Shown here one piece after another: positions 38,343 to 47,402 of a stretch of 64,000 bases of DNA (positions within the stretch are counted from its first letter, which is position 1; every line of letters begins with the position of its first letter). Source of the DNA: Nonomuraea rubra. Its GTDB lineage: Bacteria; Actinomycetota; Actinomycetes; Streptosporangiales; Streptosporangiaceae. The stretch lies in NCBI RefSeq assembly GCF_014207985.1, contig NZ_JACHMI010000001.1, positions 4,261,001 through 4,325,000 on the forward strand, given 5' to 3'. The notes beneath the pieces are model-generated. The model was not told the DNA's origin. It saw nothing but the letters and a program-made list of their open reading frames with translations, and did not search any database. Made by a program: the position numbers and the translations under genes.

Positions 38343-38442
38343 GGCCTGAGGGACTAGTCATAGCAGCTCAGGCCATAGATTCTGCCTCCTGAGGTCCGCG
38401 AGTCGGGTCTACAGTAACCACGCGTTAAGACAGCGTTGTCTT
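38343..38442. promoter_or_regulatory. Promoter region and dyads of the peptide-transporter operon
   Basis: The 237 bases before the transporter operon are AT-richer than their surroundings and contain two exact dyads. GGCCTGAG (38343-38350) pairs with CTCAGGCC (38367-38374). AAGACA (38427-38432) pairs with TGTCTT (38437-38442), 20 bases before the start codon. The second has the spacing of a repressor operator. Which regulator binds is unknown. Confidence 0.55.
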
Positions 38443-38462
38443 GTACCAGGGGGCATCTCGGC

Positions 38463-39455
38463 ATGACCGCACCGCTAGACGTTTCCGGTTCCGCGGCGGA
38501 GGCACATCCGGAGTCGGTGCTCAAGGGAGCGGGCAAGGCCATCCAGGGCCGATCGCTGACGAGGATCGCGTGGATGCGCCTGCGCCGCGACAAGGTGGCA
38601 CTCGGCGGTGGCGTCGTCGTGCTCCTGCTGATCCTCGTGGCGATCTTCTCCACGCCGATCATCTCCCTGTTCGGGCACCCGCCGCTGGAGTTCCACCAGG
38701 ACCAGATCGATCCGAACACGCTGCTGCCCGCGGGCGACTTCGGTGGCATGGGCAGCGAGTACCTGCTCGGCGTCGAGCCGGTCAACGGGCGCGACATCTT
38801 CAGCCGGATCGTCGCCGGCGCCTGGATCTCGCTGCTGATCGGCTTCCTCGCCACCATGGTGTCGGTGATCATCGGCACCGTCATGGGCGTCGTCGCCGGC
38901 TACTTCGGCGGCTGGGTCGACCAGGTCATCGGCCGCATCATGGACGTCTTCCTGGCCTTCCCCCTGCTGGTGTTCGCCATCGCGCTGGTGGGCGTCATGC
39001 CCAACGAGGGGTTCGGGCTCCAGGGCGACGGCCTGCGCATCGCCATGCTGATCTTCATCATCGGCTTCTTCAGCTGGCCCAGCATCGGCCGCATCGTGCG
39101 CGGCCAGACGCTCTCGCTGCGCGAGCGCGAGTTCGTCGACGCCGCCAGGAGCCTCGGCGCGCGCCACGGCTACATCCTGTTCCGCGAGGTGCTGCCGAAC
39201 CTGATCGCGCCGATCCTCGTGTACGCGACCCTGCTCATCCCGACCAATATCCTCTTCGAGGCGGCGCTGTCCTTCCTCGGCGTCGGCATCAACCCGCCCA
39301 CCCCGACCTGGGGTGGCATGCTCTCCGAGGCGGTCCGCTTCTACACGCTGCCCCACTTCGTGCTCTTCCCGGGTCTGGCGATCTTCATCACCGTCCTGGC
39401 GTTCAACCTGTTCGGCGACGGACTCCGGGACGCCTTCGACCCTCGGGCACACTGA
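38463..39455 (+). CDS. Oligopeptide ABC transporter permease (DppC type)
   Basis: A 330-residue inner-membrane permease. An N-terminal cytoplasmic segment is followed by a first membrane helix (about residues 47-65), an extracytoplasmic loop and five more helices. The ABC-contact EAA loop is EREFVDAARSLGARHGYILF. This is the DppC/OppC subfamily, with the OppC_N-type start. It is the first gene of a five-gene operon in the unusual order C-A-B-D-F. The ATG at 38463 (MTAPLDVSG) was chosen over one nine codons earlier. Confidence 0.92.
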   Translation: MTAPLDVSGSAAEAHPESVLKGAGKAIQGRSLTRIAWMRLRRDKVALGGGVVVLLLILVAIFSTPIISLFGHPPLEFHQDQIDPNTLLPAGDFGGMGSEYLLGVEPVNGRDIFSRIVAGAWISLLIGFLATMVSVIIGTVMGVVAGYFGGWVDQVIGRIMDVFLAFPLLVFAIALVGVMPNEGFGLQGDGLRIAMLIFIIGFFSWPSIGRIVRGQTLSLREREFVDAARSLGARHGYILFREVLPNLIAPILVYATLLIPTNILFEAALSFLGVGINPPTPTWGGMLSEAVRFYTLPHFVLFPGLAIFITVLAFNLFGDGLRDAFDPRAH

Positions 39456-39504
39456 GCCCGCCAACGCTTCATCCCCCGCATCCCACTCACCAAGGGGTTA
39501 GTCA

Positions 39505-41271
39505 ATGAGAAGGAAACACGCACTGGCAGGAGCCGCGACAGCGGCGCTCGCCTTGGTGCTCTCCGCCTGTGGCGGCGGAGGTGGCGGCACTCCCAGCCAG
39601 CCCGCCCAGTCGGCGGCGGGCGGCGCCGCGCAACCCGTGGCGAACGCCGCCCTGACGCAGGTGTGGAACCCGTCCACGAAGAAGGGCGGGACGCTCAAGG
39701 CGGCCCACTCCTCCGACTGGGACAGCCTCGACCCTGCCGACACGTACTACGGCTACTCGTTCAACTTCGGCCGGTTCTACTGGCGGACGCTGACGATGTA
39801 CAAGCCGGGTCCCGGCCCCGAGGGCAACACGGTCGTCCCGGACCTCGCCGAAGGGCTCGGCCAGCCCAGCCCCGACGGCAAGACGTGGACGTACAAGCTC
39901 AAGAGCGGCCTGAAGTTCGAGGACGGCTCGCCGATCACCGCCAAGGACGTGGCGTACGCGGTGGCCCGCTCCTTCGACAAGGAGACCTTCACGCACGGCC
40001 CCTCCTACCTCAACGAGCTGCTCGCGTGGCCGGAGGACTTCAAGGGCGTCTACAAGACCCCTGACGTGGACTACAAGTCGGCGGTCGAGGCCACCGACGA
40101 CAGCACGGTCGTCTTCCACCTGAAGAAGCCGTTCGCGTCGATGGACTACGTCGTCCAGATGCCGATGACGGCTCCGGTGCCGCAGGCGAAGGACACGGGC
40201 GCCAAGTACAAGGAGAAGGTCGTCTCCTCGGGCCCGTACAAGTTCGAGACGAACGAGATCGGCAAGCGCTTCACCCTGGTCCGCAACGACCAGTGGGACC
40301 CGGCGACGGACCCGAACCGTCCCGCGCTGCCGGACCGCATCGAGGTCCAGCTCAACGTCAACGCGGACGACCTGGACAACCAGCTCATCTCGGGCAGCGT
40401 CCAGCTCGACATCCCCGGCACCGGCATGCAGCCCGCCGCACTCGGCAAGGTCCTGCCGGACCCGGCGCTGAAGGCTCGTACGGACAACCCGACGATCCCC
40501 AGGCTCTGGTACGTGTCGGTCATCCCCGAGACCAAGCCGCTGGACAACCTCGACTGCCGCAAGGCCGTCATGTGGGCCGCCGACCGCGTCGCCAACCAGA
40601 CCGCCTACGGAGGCCCGGTGGCCGGTGGCGAGATCGCCACGAACGTGATGCCGCCGCCCATCGTCGGCCAGGAGAAGTTCGACCTGTACGCCACCCCCGA
40701 GAACAAGGGTGACGTGGCCAAGGCCAAGGAGGCGCTCGCCGCCTGTGGCCAGCCGAACGGCTTCACCACGAACATGTCGTTCCGCTCCGACCGCCCGCGC
40801 GAGAAGGCGCTGGCCGAGGCGATGCAGCAGGCGCTGGCCCGTGTCGGCATCAAGCTGGAGCTCAAGGGCTTCCCGGCCTCCAGCTACTTCTCCGACTACG
40901 CGGGTAACGTGAACTACGTCAAGGAGAACGGCATCGGCCTGGCCACCCACGGCTGGGGCTCCGACTGGCCCGACGGTTACGGCTTCATGCAGGCCATCGT
41001 CGACAGCCGTACCATCCGCGACGCCGGCAACTACAACCTCAGCGTCAAGAACCCCGAGGTCGACAAGCTGATCGACCAGGCTTCCGCCGAGCTCGACGCC
41101 ACGGCCCGCGCCAAGCTGTGGGTCGAGGTCGACAAGAAGGTCATGGAGGACGCCTCCATCCTTCCGGTGGTGTGGGCCAAGTCGCTGCTGATGCGCGGCC
41201 AGGGCGTGACGAACCTCGCCTACAACGAGGGCCAGAGCATGTACGACTACGTCATGCTCGGCGTCCAGTGA
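39505..41271 (+). CDS. Peptide-binding lipoprotein of the ABC transporter
   Basis: A 588-residue extracellular solute-binding protein of family 5. The signal peptide ends in the lipobox LSAC, giving a lipid-anchored cysteine at about residue 22. A Gly/Ser-rich linker follows, and then the mature SBP_bac_5 domain (SSDWDSLDPADTYYGYSF, PDLAEGLGQPSPDGKTWTYK). It should capture oligopeptides or similar ligands for the permeases. Its gene lies between the two permease genes, and the hairpin after it may raise its expression above the rest. Confidence 0.93.
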   Translation: MRRKHALAGAATAALALVLSACGGGGGGTPSQPAQSAAGGAAQPVANAALTQVWNPSTKKGGTLKAAHSSDWDSLDPADTYYGYSFNFGRFYWRTLTMYKPGPGPEGNTVVPDLAEGLGQPSPDGKTWTYKLKSGLKFEDGSPITAKDVAYAVARSFDKETFTHGPSYLNELLAWPEDFKGVYKTPDVDYKSAVEATDDSTVVFHLKKPFASMDYVVQMPMTAPVPQAKDTGAKYKEKVVSSGPYKFETNEIGKRFTLVRNDQWDPATDPNRPALPDRIEVQLNVNADDLDNQLISGSVQLDIPGTGMQPAALGKVLPDPALKARTDNPTIPRLWYVSVIPETKPLDNLDCRKAVMWAADRVANQTAYGGPVAGGEIATNVMPPPIVGQEKFDLYATPENKGDVAKAKEALAACGQPNGFTTNMSFRSDRPREKALAEAMQQALARVGIKLELKGFPASSYFSDYAGNVNYVKENGIGLATHGWGSDWPDGYGFMQAIVDSRTIRDAGNYNLSVKNPEVDKLIDQASAELDATARAKLWVEVDKKVMEDASILPVVWAKSLLMRGQGVTNLAYNEGQSMYDYVMLGVQ

Positions 41272-41328
41272 CGCGTCCCATCACTGGACCAGGTTCGGGG
41301 ATCTAGCGAAGGCAGGTGAAGGCAGGAG

Positions 41329-41353
41329 TGGCCCGCCCGCGGCGGGCGGGCCA
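41329..41353 (+). terminator. Hairpin between binding-protein and permease genes
   Basis: A 10-bp stem (TGGCCCGCCC and its complement at the right end) encloses 5 bases. No T-run follows. Such hairpins after binding-protein genes commonly stabilise the upstream mRNA or cause partial termination. Confidence 0.65.
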
Positions 41354-41367
41354 CTCGGCCGACAGCG

Positions 41368-42381
41368 GTGGTCACATACATCATCAGGCGTCTGATCGGC
41401 GCCTTCGCCATGCTGATCGTGATCAGCATGGTCACCTTCGGCATCTTCTTCGTGGTGCCGCAGTGGGCGGGGGCGACACCCGAGGCCCTCGCCTCGCGTT
41501 ACGTCGGGCGCGCGGCCACGCCGGAGACCGTGGCACTGGTCGCGGAGCGGCTCGGCTTCAACGACCCGGTGGTCGTGCAGTACGGCAGGTTCGTCAAGGG
41601 CCTGTTCGCGGGCGCCGAGTACGACTACGGCGCCGGCGTCGAGCAGTGCCCCGCGCCCTGCTTCGGCTACTCCTTCATCAGCGGCCAGCCCGTCTGGCCC
41701 GACCTGGTGGACCGCATGCCGGTGACCTTCTCGCTGGCCATCGGCGCCGCGATCCTGTGGGTGCTGGGCGGCGTCAGCGTCGGCGTGCTGTCCGCGCTGC
41801 GCAGAGGCAGCATCTTCGACCGGATCTCGATGGGCACCGCCCTCGCCGGCGTGTCCCTGCCGATCTTCTTCACCGGCATGATCTCCCTGGTCGTCTTCAG
41901 CTACGGCCTCGGCTGGACCCCGCCCGGCGGCGCCTGGACGGACTTCACCGTCAATCCCGCCCAGTGGGCCTACAACCTGCTGCTGCCGTGGATCACGCTG
42001 GCGTTCCTGTTCGCCGCGACGTACGCGCGGCTGACCCGCGCGGGCATGCTGGAGACGATGGGCGAGGACTACATCCGCACCGCCAGGGCCAAGGGCCTGC
42101 GCGAGAACCAGGTCGTGACCAAGCACGGCCTGCGCGCCGCGCTCACGCCGATCCTGACCCTGTTCGGCATCGACTTCGGCCTGCTCATCGGCGGCGCCAT
42201 CCTCACCGAGACCACCTATACTCTGCCCGGGCTCGGCCAGTTCGCCATCCTGGCGATCAGGAACCAGGACCTGCCCCAGGTCATGGGTGTCGTGCTCGTC
42301 GCCGCGATGTTCGTGGTGGTCGCGAGCCTGGTCGTCGACCTCCTGTACGCCGTGGTCGACCCGAGGGTGAGGTTGTCATGA
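41368..42381 (+). CDS. Oligopeptide ABC transporter permease (DppB type)
   Basis: A 337-residue permease starting YIIRRLIGAFAMLIVISMV, with six predicted membrane helices. The EAA loop is MGEDYIRTARAKGLRENQVV, and TETTYTLPGLGQFAI is the conserved C-terminal part of the DppB/OppB subfamily. It has an unusually long loop with CPAPCF between helices 1 and 2. The GTG at 41368 has no strong Shine-Dalgarno and may depend on the upstream hairpin region. The stop overlaps the next gene by 4 bases. Confidence 0.92.
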   Translation: MVTYIIRRLIGAFAMLIVISMVTFGIFFVVPQWAGATPEALASRYVGRAATPETVALVAERLGFNDPVVVQYGRFVKGLFAGAEYDYGAGVEQCPAPCFGYSFISGQPVWPDLVDRMPVTFSLAIGAAILWVLGGVSVGVLSALRRGSIFDRISMGTALAGVSLPIFFTGMISLVVFSYGLGWTPPGGAWTDFTVNPAQWAYNLLLPWITLAFLFAATYARLTRAGMLETMGEDYIRTARAKGLRENQVVTKHGLRAALTPILTLFGIDFGLLIGGAILTETTYTLPGLGQFAILAIRNQDLPQVMGVVLVAAMFVVVASLVVDLLYAVVDPRVRLS

Positions 42382-43403
42382 GCTTCCTTGACGTCAAGGA
42401 CCTGAAGATCCATTTCCCGACCGACGACGGTCTGGTCAAGTCCGTCGACGGCCTGTCGTTCGGCGTCGAGCGCGGCAAGACGCTGGGCATCGTCGGCGAG
42501 TCGGGCTCCGGCAAGAGCGTGACCAGCCTCGGCGTGCTCGGCCTGCACAAGGGCGGCCGCGCCAGGCTCTCCGGCGAGATCTGGCTCGACGGTGAGGAGC
42601 TCATCGGCGCCTCCGCCGAGCACGTGCGCAAGCTGCGCGGCAAGAAGATGGCGATGATCTTCCAGGATCCGCTGTCGTCGATGCACCCGTTCTACACGGT
42701 CGGCCACCAGATCATCGAGGCGTACCGGATCCACAACAACGTCTCCAAGCAGGTCGCCCGCAAGCACGCCGTCGACATGCTCGGCCGGGTCGGCATCCCC
42801 GAGCCGCAGCGCCGCGTCGACGCCTACCCGCACGAGTTCTCCGGCGGCATGCGCCAGCGCGCCATGATCGCCATGGCGCTGTCGTGCGATCCCGAGCTGC
42901 TGATCGCCGACGAGCCCACCACCGCGCTCGACGTGACCGTGCAGGCCCAGATCCTCGACCTCATGCGCGACCTGCAGCGCGAGTTCAACTCCGCGCTCAT
43001 CATCATCACCCACGACCTGGGCGTCGTCGCCGAGCTGTCCGACGACATCCTGGTCATGTACGGCGGCAAGTGCGTCGAGTACGGCACCACCGACGACATC
43101 TTCTACCGCCCCGAACACCCCTACACGTGGGGCCTGCTGGGCTCGATGCCCCGCCTGGACCGCGAGCCCACCGACCGCCTCATGCCGATCAAGGGCTCCC
43201 CGCCGTCGCTGATCAACGTGCCGTCCGGCTGCGCCTTCCACCCGCGCTGCCCGTACGCGGAGAAGACCGGCGGCAAGGACAGGACCGAGGTACCCGTCCT
43301 GGCCGAGACCGAGGGCGGCCACCTGGTGCGCTGCCACCTCGACAAGGCCGAACGGCGGGACCTGTGGGAGAACGAGATCAAGCCAGCGCTGGAGACTCAG
43401 TGA
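42378..43403 (+). CDS. Oligopeptide ABC transporter ATPase (DppD type)
   Basis: A 341-residue ATPase with Walker [10 protein letters not shown]-loop [10 protein letters not shown], signature FSGGMRQR and Walker [13 protein letters not shown]. The C-terminal oligopeptide/dipeptide extension has [16 protein letters not shown]. It forms the ATP-hydrolysing dimer with the next gene product. ATG at 42378 overlaps the permease stop (ATGA). Confidence 0.94.
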   Translation: MSFLDVKDLKIHFPTDDGLVKSVDGLSFGVERGKTLGIVGESGSGKSVTSLGVLGLHKGGRARLSGEIWLDGEELIGASAEHVRKLRGKKMAMIFQDPLSSMHPFYTVGHQIIEAYRIHNNVSKQVARKHAVDMLGRVGIPEPQRRVDAYPHEFSGGMRQRAMIAMALSCDPELLIADEPTTALDVTVQAQILDLMRDLQREFNSALIIITHDLGVVAELSDDILVMYGGKCVEYGTTDDIFYRPEHPYTWGLLGSMPRLDREPTDRLMPIKGSPPSLINVPSGCAFHPRCPYAEKTGGKDRTEVPVLAETEGGHLVRCHLDKAERRDLWENEIKPALETQ

Positions 43404-44428
43404 GCGACAACGAGCCGCTTCTTTCCGTGCACAACATGGAGAAGCACTTCCCCGTCACCAAGGGCCTGCTCAAAAGGCAGGTCGGCGCCGTCAAGGCGGT
43501 CGACGGCATCGACTTCGAGGTGTTCAAGGGCGAGACGCTCGGCCTGGTGGGGGAGTCCGGCTGCGGCAAGTCCACCACCGGACGGCTGGTGACCAGGCTC
43601 CTCGAACCCACCGCCGGCAAGATCATCTTCGAGGGTGAGGACATCACCCACATGTCGCAGGGCCGCCTCAGGCCGCTGCGCCGCGACATGCAGATGATCT
43701 TCCAGGACCCCTACTCGTCGCTCAACCCCCGGCACACGGTCGGCGCGATCGTCGGCGCGCCCTTCCGCATCCAGGGCGTCAAGACCGAGAACGGCATCAA
43801 GAAGGCCGTCCAGGACATCCTTGAGCTGGTCGGGCTCAACCCCGAGCACTACAACCGCTACCCGCACGAGTTCTCCGGCGGGCAGCGCCAGCGCATCGGC
43901 ATCGCCCGCACCCTCGCGCTCAAGCCCAAGCTGATCATCGCCGACGAGCCCGTCTCCGCGCTCGACGTGTCCATCCAGGCCCAGGTCGTCAACCTGCTCG
44001 AAGACCTGCAGAACGAGCTGGACCTGACCTACGTCGTCATCGCCCACGACCTGTCGGTGGTACGGCACATCAGCGACCGCGTCGCCGTCATGTACCTCGG
44101 CAAGATCGTCGAGATCGCCGAGCGCAAGCGGCTGTACGAGTCGCCCATGCACCCGTACACCAACGCGCTGCTGTCCGCCGTGCCCGTGCCCGACCCGAAG
44201 TCGCGCAAGGACCGCGAGCGCATCCGGCTCGTCGGCGACGTGCCCAGCCCGCTCAACCCGCCGCCCGCGTGCCGCTTCCACACCCGCTGCTGGAAGGCGC
44301 AGGACATCTGCAAGCAGGTCGAGCCGCCGCTGGCGGAGCTGGCCGACGGCCACCGGGTGGCCTGCCACTTCCCGGAGAACGCCCCCGAGCAGGCGACGCC
44401 GAGCAGCCCTGCCGTCACGACAGGCTGA
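43400..44428 (+). CDS. Oligopeptide ABC transporter ATPase (DppF type)
   Basis: A 342-residue ATPase with Walker [10 protein letters not shown]-loop [10 protein letters not shown], signature FSGGQRQR and Walker [13 protein letters not shown]. The C-terminal extension has [14 protein letters not shown], typical of DppF/OppF. The GTG at 43400 overlaps the dppD-type stop. It ends the operon and a hairpin follows. The last codons include a sequence repeated just after the stop (CGTCACGACAGGCTGAA at about 44413 and 44438), perhaps a small duplication. Confidence 0.94.
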   Translation: MSDNEPLLSVHNMEKHFPVTKGLLKRQVGAVKAVDGIDFEVFKGETLGLVGESGCGKSTTGRLVTRLLEPTAGKIIFEGEDITHMSQGRLRPLRRDMQMIFQDPYSSLNPRHTVGAIVGAPFRIQGVKTENGIKKAVQDILELVGLNPEHYNRYPHEFSGGQRQRIGIARTLALKPKLIIADEPVSALDVSIQAQVVNLLEDLQNELDLTYVVIAHDLSVVRHISDRVAVMYLGKIVEIAERKRLYESPMHPYTNALLSAVPVPDPKSRKDRERIRLVGDVPSPLNPPPACRFHTRCWKAQDICKQVEPPLAELADGHRVACHFPENAPEQATPSSPAVTTG

Positions 44429-44456
44429 AACCGGCCGGCGTCACGACAGGCTGAAT

Positions 44457-44481
44457 CCTGACGGCGCCGGGCGTCGTCAGG
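44457..44481. terminator. Bidirectional hairpin at convergent gene ends
   Basis: CCTGACG (44457-44463) pairs with CGTCAGG (44475-44481), with an 11-nt GC-rich loop. It lies between the end of the transporter operon and the stop codon of the response-regulator gene. No T-run. Confidence 0.6.
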
Positions 44482-45160
44482 AGATGGCGCCCGGCGTGAT
44501 CAGCCCCGTCTCGTAGGCCAGCACCACCGCCTGCACGCGGTCACGCAGCCCCAGCTTGGTCAGCACGTTGCCGACGTGCGTCTTCACCGTCGTCTCGCTC
44601 ACCACGAGCTTGGCCGCGATCTCCGCGTTCGACATGCCCTTGGCGATGAGCCGCAGCACCTCCAGCTCCCGCTCGGTCAGCCGGTCCAGCCGGGCGGGCG
44701 CCGCCTGCTCGTACGCCGACGGCAGCCGCGCCGCGAACCGGTCCAGCAGCCGCCGCGTCACGCTCGGCGCCACGATCGCGTCGCCCGCCGCCACCACCCG
44801 GATCGCCTGCACCAGCTCGTCCGGCGGCACGTCCTTCAGCAGGAACCCCGACGCCCCGGAGCGCAGCGCCTCCACGATGTACTCGTCGAGGTCGAACGTC
44901 GTCAGCACCAGCACCTTCGGCACGTGCGCCGACGGCGCCGCCTCCCGCACGATCCTGCGGGTCGCCTCGATGCCGTCGACCCCGGGCATCCGGATGTCCA
45001 TCAGCACCACGTCGGGCAGCAGCGCCCTCGTCTGCTCCTGCGCGTCCTTGCCGTCGCCCGCCTGGCCCACCACCGTGATGTCGGGCTCGGCCTCGAGTAT
45101 CAGGCGGAAACCGGTACGCAGCAGCGGCTGGTCGTCCACCAGCAGCACTCTGATCGTCAT
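44477..45160 (-). CDS. NarL-type response regulator
   Basis: A 227-residue two-component regulator. The receiver domain (1-120) has the acidic pair DD at 9-10, the phospho-acceptor D55 in VVLMDIRMPG and the lysine in FLLKDVPP. The LuxR/GerE helix-turn-helix (about 160-225) has LTERELEVLRLIAKGMSNAE and VSETTVKTHVGNVL. It pairs with the overlapping histidine kinase gene. Its targets are unknown, although the peptide transporter is adjacent and convergent. Confidence 0.94.
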   Translation of the reverse strand: MTIRVLLVDDQPLLRTGFRLILEAEPDITVVGQAGDGKDAQEQTRALLPDVVLMDIRMPGVDGIEATRRIVREAAPSAHVPKVLVLTTFDLDEYIVEALRSGASGFLLKDVPPDELVQAIRVVAAGDAIVAPSVTRRLLDRFAARLPSAYEQAAPARLDRLTERELEVLRLIAKGMSNAEIAAKLVVSETTVKTHVGNVLTKLGLRDRVQAVVLAYETGLITPGAIS

Positions 45161-46353
45161 TGGCCGTCCTTCAACGGGAGCCTCGCCCGCACTTCGAAAC
45201 CGCCCCCCGGTAGCGGACCGATGTTGAGGATTCCACCATAGAGGGCCACCCGCTCTCGAATGCCCACCAAACCATGCCCTGGCGGCGACGACAGCTCCAT
45301 CTCCTGTGCCGCGCCCCGCCCGTCGTCCTCCACCCGCACGTCCAGCTCGTACGGCTCGTACCGGACCGTCACCACCGCCTCCGCCCCCGCGCCCGCGTGC
45401 CGCAGGCTGTTGGTCAGCCCCTCCTGGACCAGCCGGTACGCCGCCAGGTCGACGCCCGCGGGCAGCGCCACCGGCTCGCCCTCCACCAGCAGCCGCGTCG
45501 GCAGCCCCGCCTCCCGCATCTGCTCCACCAGCGACGGCAGATCCCGCACCCCCGGCTGCGGCCCCAGCTCCGCCCGCGCGTCGGCCCTGGTGTCGGTACG
45601 CAGCACGCCCACGATGTTACGCATCTCCGCCATCGCCAGCCGCCCCGTGTGCTCGATCGCCGACAGCGCCTCCCGCGCCAGGTCGGGATCGGAGGCCAGC
45701 ACCCGCCGCGCGGCCGCCGCCTGCACCGTCATCACGCTCACGTGGTGCGCCACCACGTCGTGCAGCTCCCGCGCGATCCGCGACCGCTCCTCCGCCCGCG
45801 CCGCCCGCGTGTCGGCCGCGTGCGCCCGCTCCAGCCGCGCCGCCCGGTCCTTCAGCTCCTCCAGGTACGCCCGCCGCAACCGCAGGCTCCGGCCCGCCCC
45901 CCACACCGCCACCAGCACCACGGCGGTCACCACGTACTCGCTCGGGCTGCCCGCCCTGACCGGGCTCGACGCGGCGCCCGCCAGGTACGTCACCAGCGAC
46001 AGCACCAGCCCCGCCAGCGCGACCGCCAGCCCCCGGTAGGACGCCACCGAATACAGCAGCACGATCCCCGCCAGGCTCGACATGCCGGTGCCGTAGCCGA
46101 GCGCGTTGAGCAGCGTCTCCGGCACCAGCCCCGCGCACAGCGCCGACAGCGGCCAGCGGCGGCGCACCGCCACCGGCACCGACGCCGCCACCAGCAGCAG
46201 CGCCCCGAACACGTCCGGCTGCCGCATGCCCTCGGCCGGGAACCCCTCGGCCTGCAGCCGATCGGGCCCGTACAGCGCGTACAGCGCCACGGAGGCCGCT
46301 GCCACCACCCCGGCGAGCACCGTGTCGTGGAGCCTGCTCCGATCTATGCGCAC
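45157..46353 (-). CDS. Sensor histidine kinase (HisKA_3 type)
   Basis: A 398-residue membrane kinase. About four to five membrane helices occupy residues 12-155 with no large extracellular domain, so it probably senses membrane or small-molecule signals. A coiled linker follows. The phospho-acceptor is H198 in ARELHDVVAHHVSVM, and the HATPase has the N-box EGLTNSLRHA and the G-box GHGLVGIRERV. It is transcribed first and overlaps the response-regulator gene as ATGA. Confidence 0.93.
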   Translation of the reverse strand: MRIDRSRLHDTVLAGVVAAASVALYALYGPDRLQAEGFPAEGMRQPDVFGALLLVAASVPVAVRRRWPLSALCAGLVPETLLNALGYGTGMSSLAGIVLLYSVASYRGLAVALAGLVLSLVTYLAGAASSPVRAGSPSEYVVTAVVLVAVWGAGRSLRLRRAYLEELKDRAARLERAHAADTRAARAEERSRIARELHDVVAHHVSVMTVQAAAARRVLASDPDLAREALSAIEHTGRLAMAEMRNIVGVLRTDTRADARAELGPQPGVRDLPSLVEQMREAGLPTRLLVEGEPVALPAGVDLAAYRLVQEGLTNSLRHAGAGAEAVVTVRYEPYELDVRVEDDGRGAAQEMELSSPPGHGLVGIRERVALYGGILNIGPLPGGGFEVRARLPLKDGQ

Positions 46354-46426
46354 CGCTTCACTGTAAGACCAGGTGAGAGCCGGGAACCTCCTACTCCGGG
46401 AGGATAAGCGGGGCTCTGGAGGGGCT

Positions 46427-47287
46427 CTAGAGCTCGTCCGTGGCCGCGCGGCGGCTGCTGCGCACCGTGTCGCCCGGCTGACGGTCGGGCACCGGCGGCG
46501 GCGTGCCGCCGAACTCCGGGCACAGTGCCTGATGGTCGCACCAGTCGCACAGGCGGCTGCGCCGCGCCCGCCACTCGCCCGTCTCCAGCGACCGCTCGAT
46601 CGCCGCCCAGAGCGCCATCACCTTGCGCTCGGTGGCCAGCAGATCCGCCTCGTCCGGCGCGTACCGCAGCACCTCGCCCTGCCCGCCCAGGTAGACGAGC
46701 TGCAGCAGCCGCGGCACGCTGCCGCGCAGCCGCCACAGCACCAGCGCGTAGAACTTCATCTGGAACAGCGCCTTGGCCTCGAAGTCGGGCCCCGGCGCGC
46801 TGCCCGTCTTGTAGTCGACCACCCGGACCTCGCCCGTCGGCGCCACGTCGAGCCGGTCGACGTAACCCCGCAGCATCAGCCCCCCGTCGAGCACCGCCTC
46901 CACGTACAGCTCCCGCTCGGCCGGCTCCAGCCGCGTCGGATCCTCCAGCGTGAAGTAGCGCCGCAGCATCTCCCGCGCCTGCCCCAGCCACTGCGCCTGC
47001 TCCGCCTCGTCGGCGAACATCCGCGCGTACTGCGGGTCGTCGGCCAGCAGCCGCTCCCACTGCGGCTCCAGCAGCTCCAGCGCCGCCTCCACCGAGCGGC
47101 CCGGCGCCGGCAGGTCGTACAGGCGCTCCAGGACCGCGTGCACCACCGTGCCGCGCACCGCCGCCTGCGACGGCTTCTCCGGGAGCTGGTCGATCACCCG
47201 GAAGCGATAGAGCAGCGGACACGTCATGAAATCGCCCGCCCGGGACGGGGAGAGAGCTCCGATGATCACCGGCTCGGTCAACGTCAT
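46427..47287 (-). CDS. RecB-like PD-(D/E)XK nuclease of the Pup-proteasome neighbourhood
   Basis: A 286-residue exonuclease-like protein. The catalytic core is RGYVDRLDV followed by VRVVDYKTG (D-x-K). Four cysteines, C23 in MTCPLLYRF and a C-terminal cluster in LCDWCDHQALC, form the AddB/Cas4-type iron-sulfur clamp. In many actinobacteria this gene stands next to the M50 protease and trmI genes before arc, which supports its place here. Whether it takes part in DNA repair is not shown. ATG at 47287, divergent from the M50 gene. Confidence 0.9.
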   Translation of the reverse strand: MTLTEPVIIGALSPSRAGDFMTCPLLYRFRVIDQLPEKPSQAAVRGTVVHAVLERLYDLPAPGRSVEAALELLEPQWERLLADDPQYARMFADEAEQAQWLGQAREMLRRYFTLEDPTRLEPAERELYVEAVLDGGLMLRGYVDRLDVAPTGEVRVVDYKTGSAPGPDFEAKALFQMKFYALVLWRLRGSVPRLLQLVYLGGQGEVLRYAPDEADLLATERKVMALWAAIERSLETGEWRARRSRLCDWCDHQALCPEFGGTPPPVPDRQPGDTVRSSRRAATDEL

Positions 47288-47402
47288 GCACCGCACTCTA
47301 GGTCAAGACCCCGACAGAATAACCGCCGCGGAACGAGGATCACGTGATCGGGCGCGTAGCATCAAGGCAGCAACAGCACGTAATGGACGTTCAAGGAGTG
47401 CG

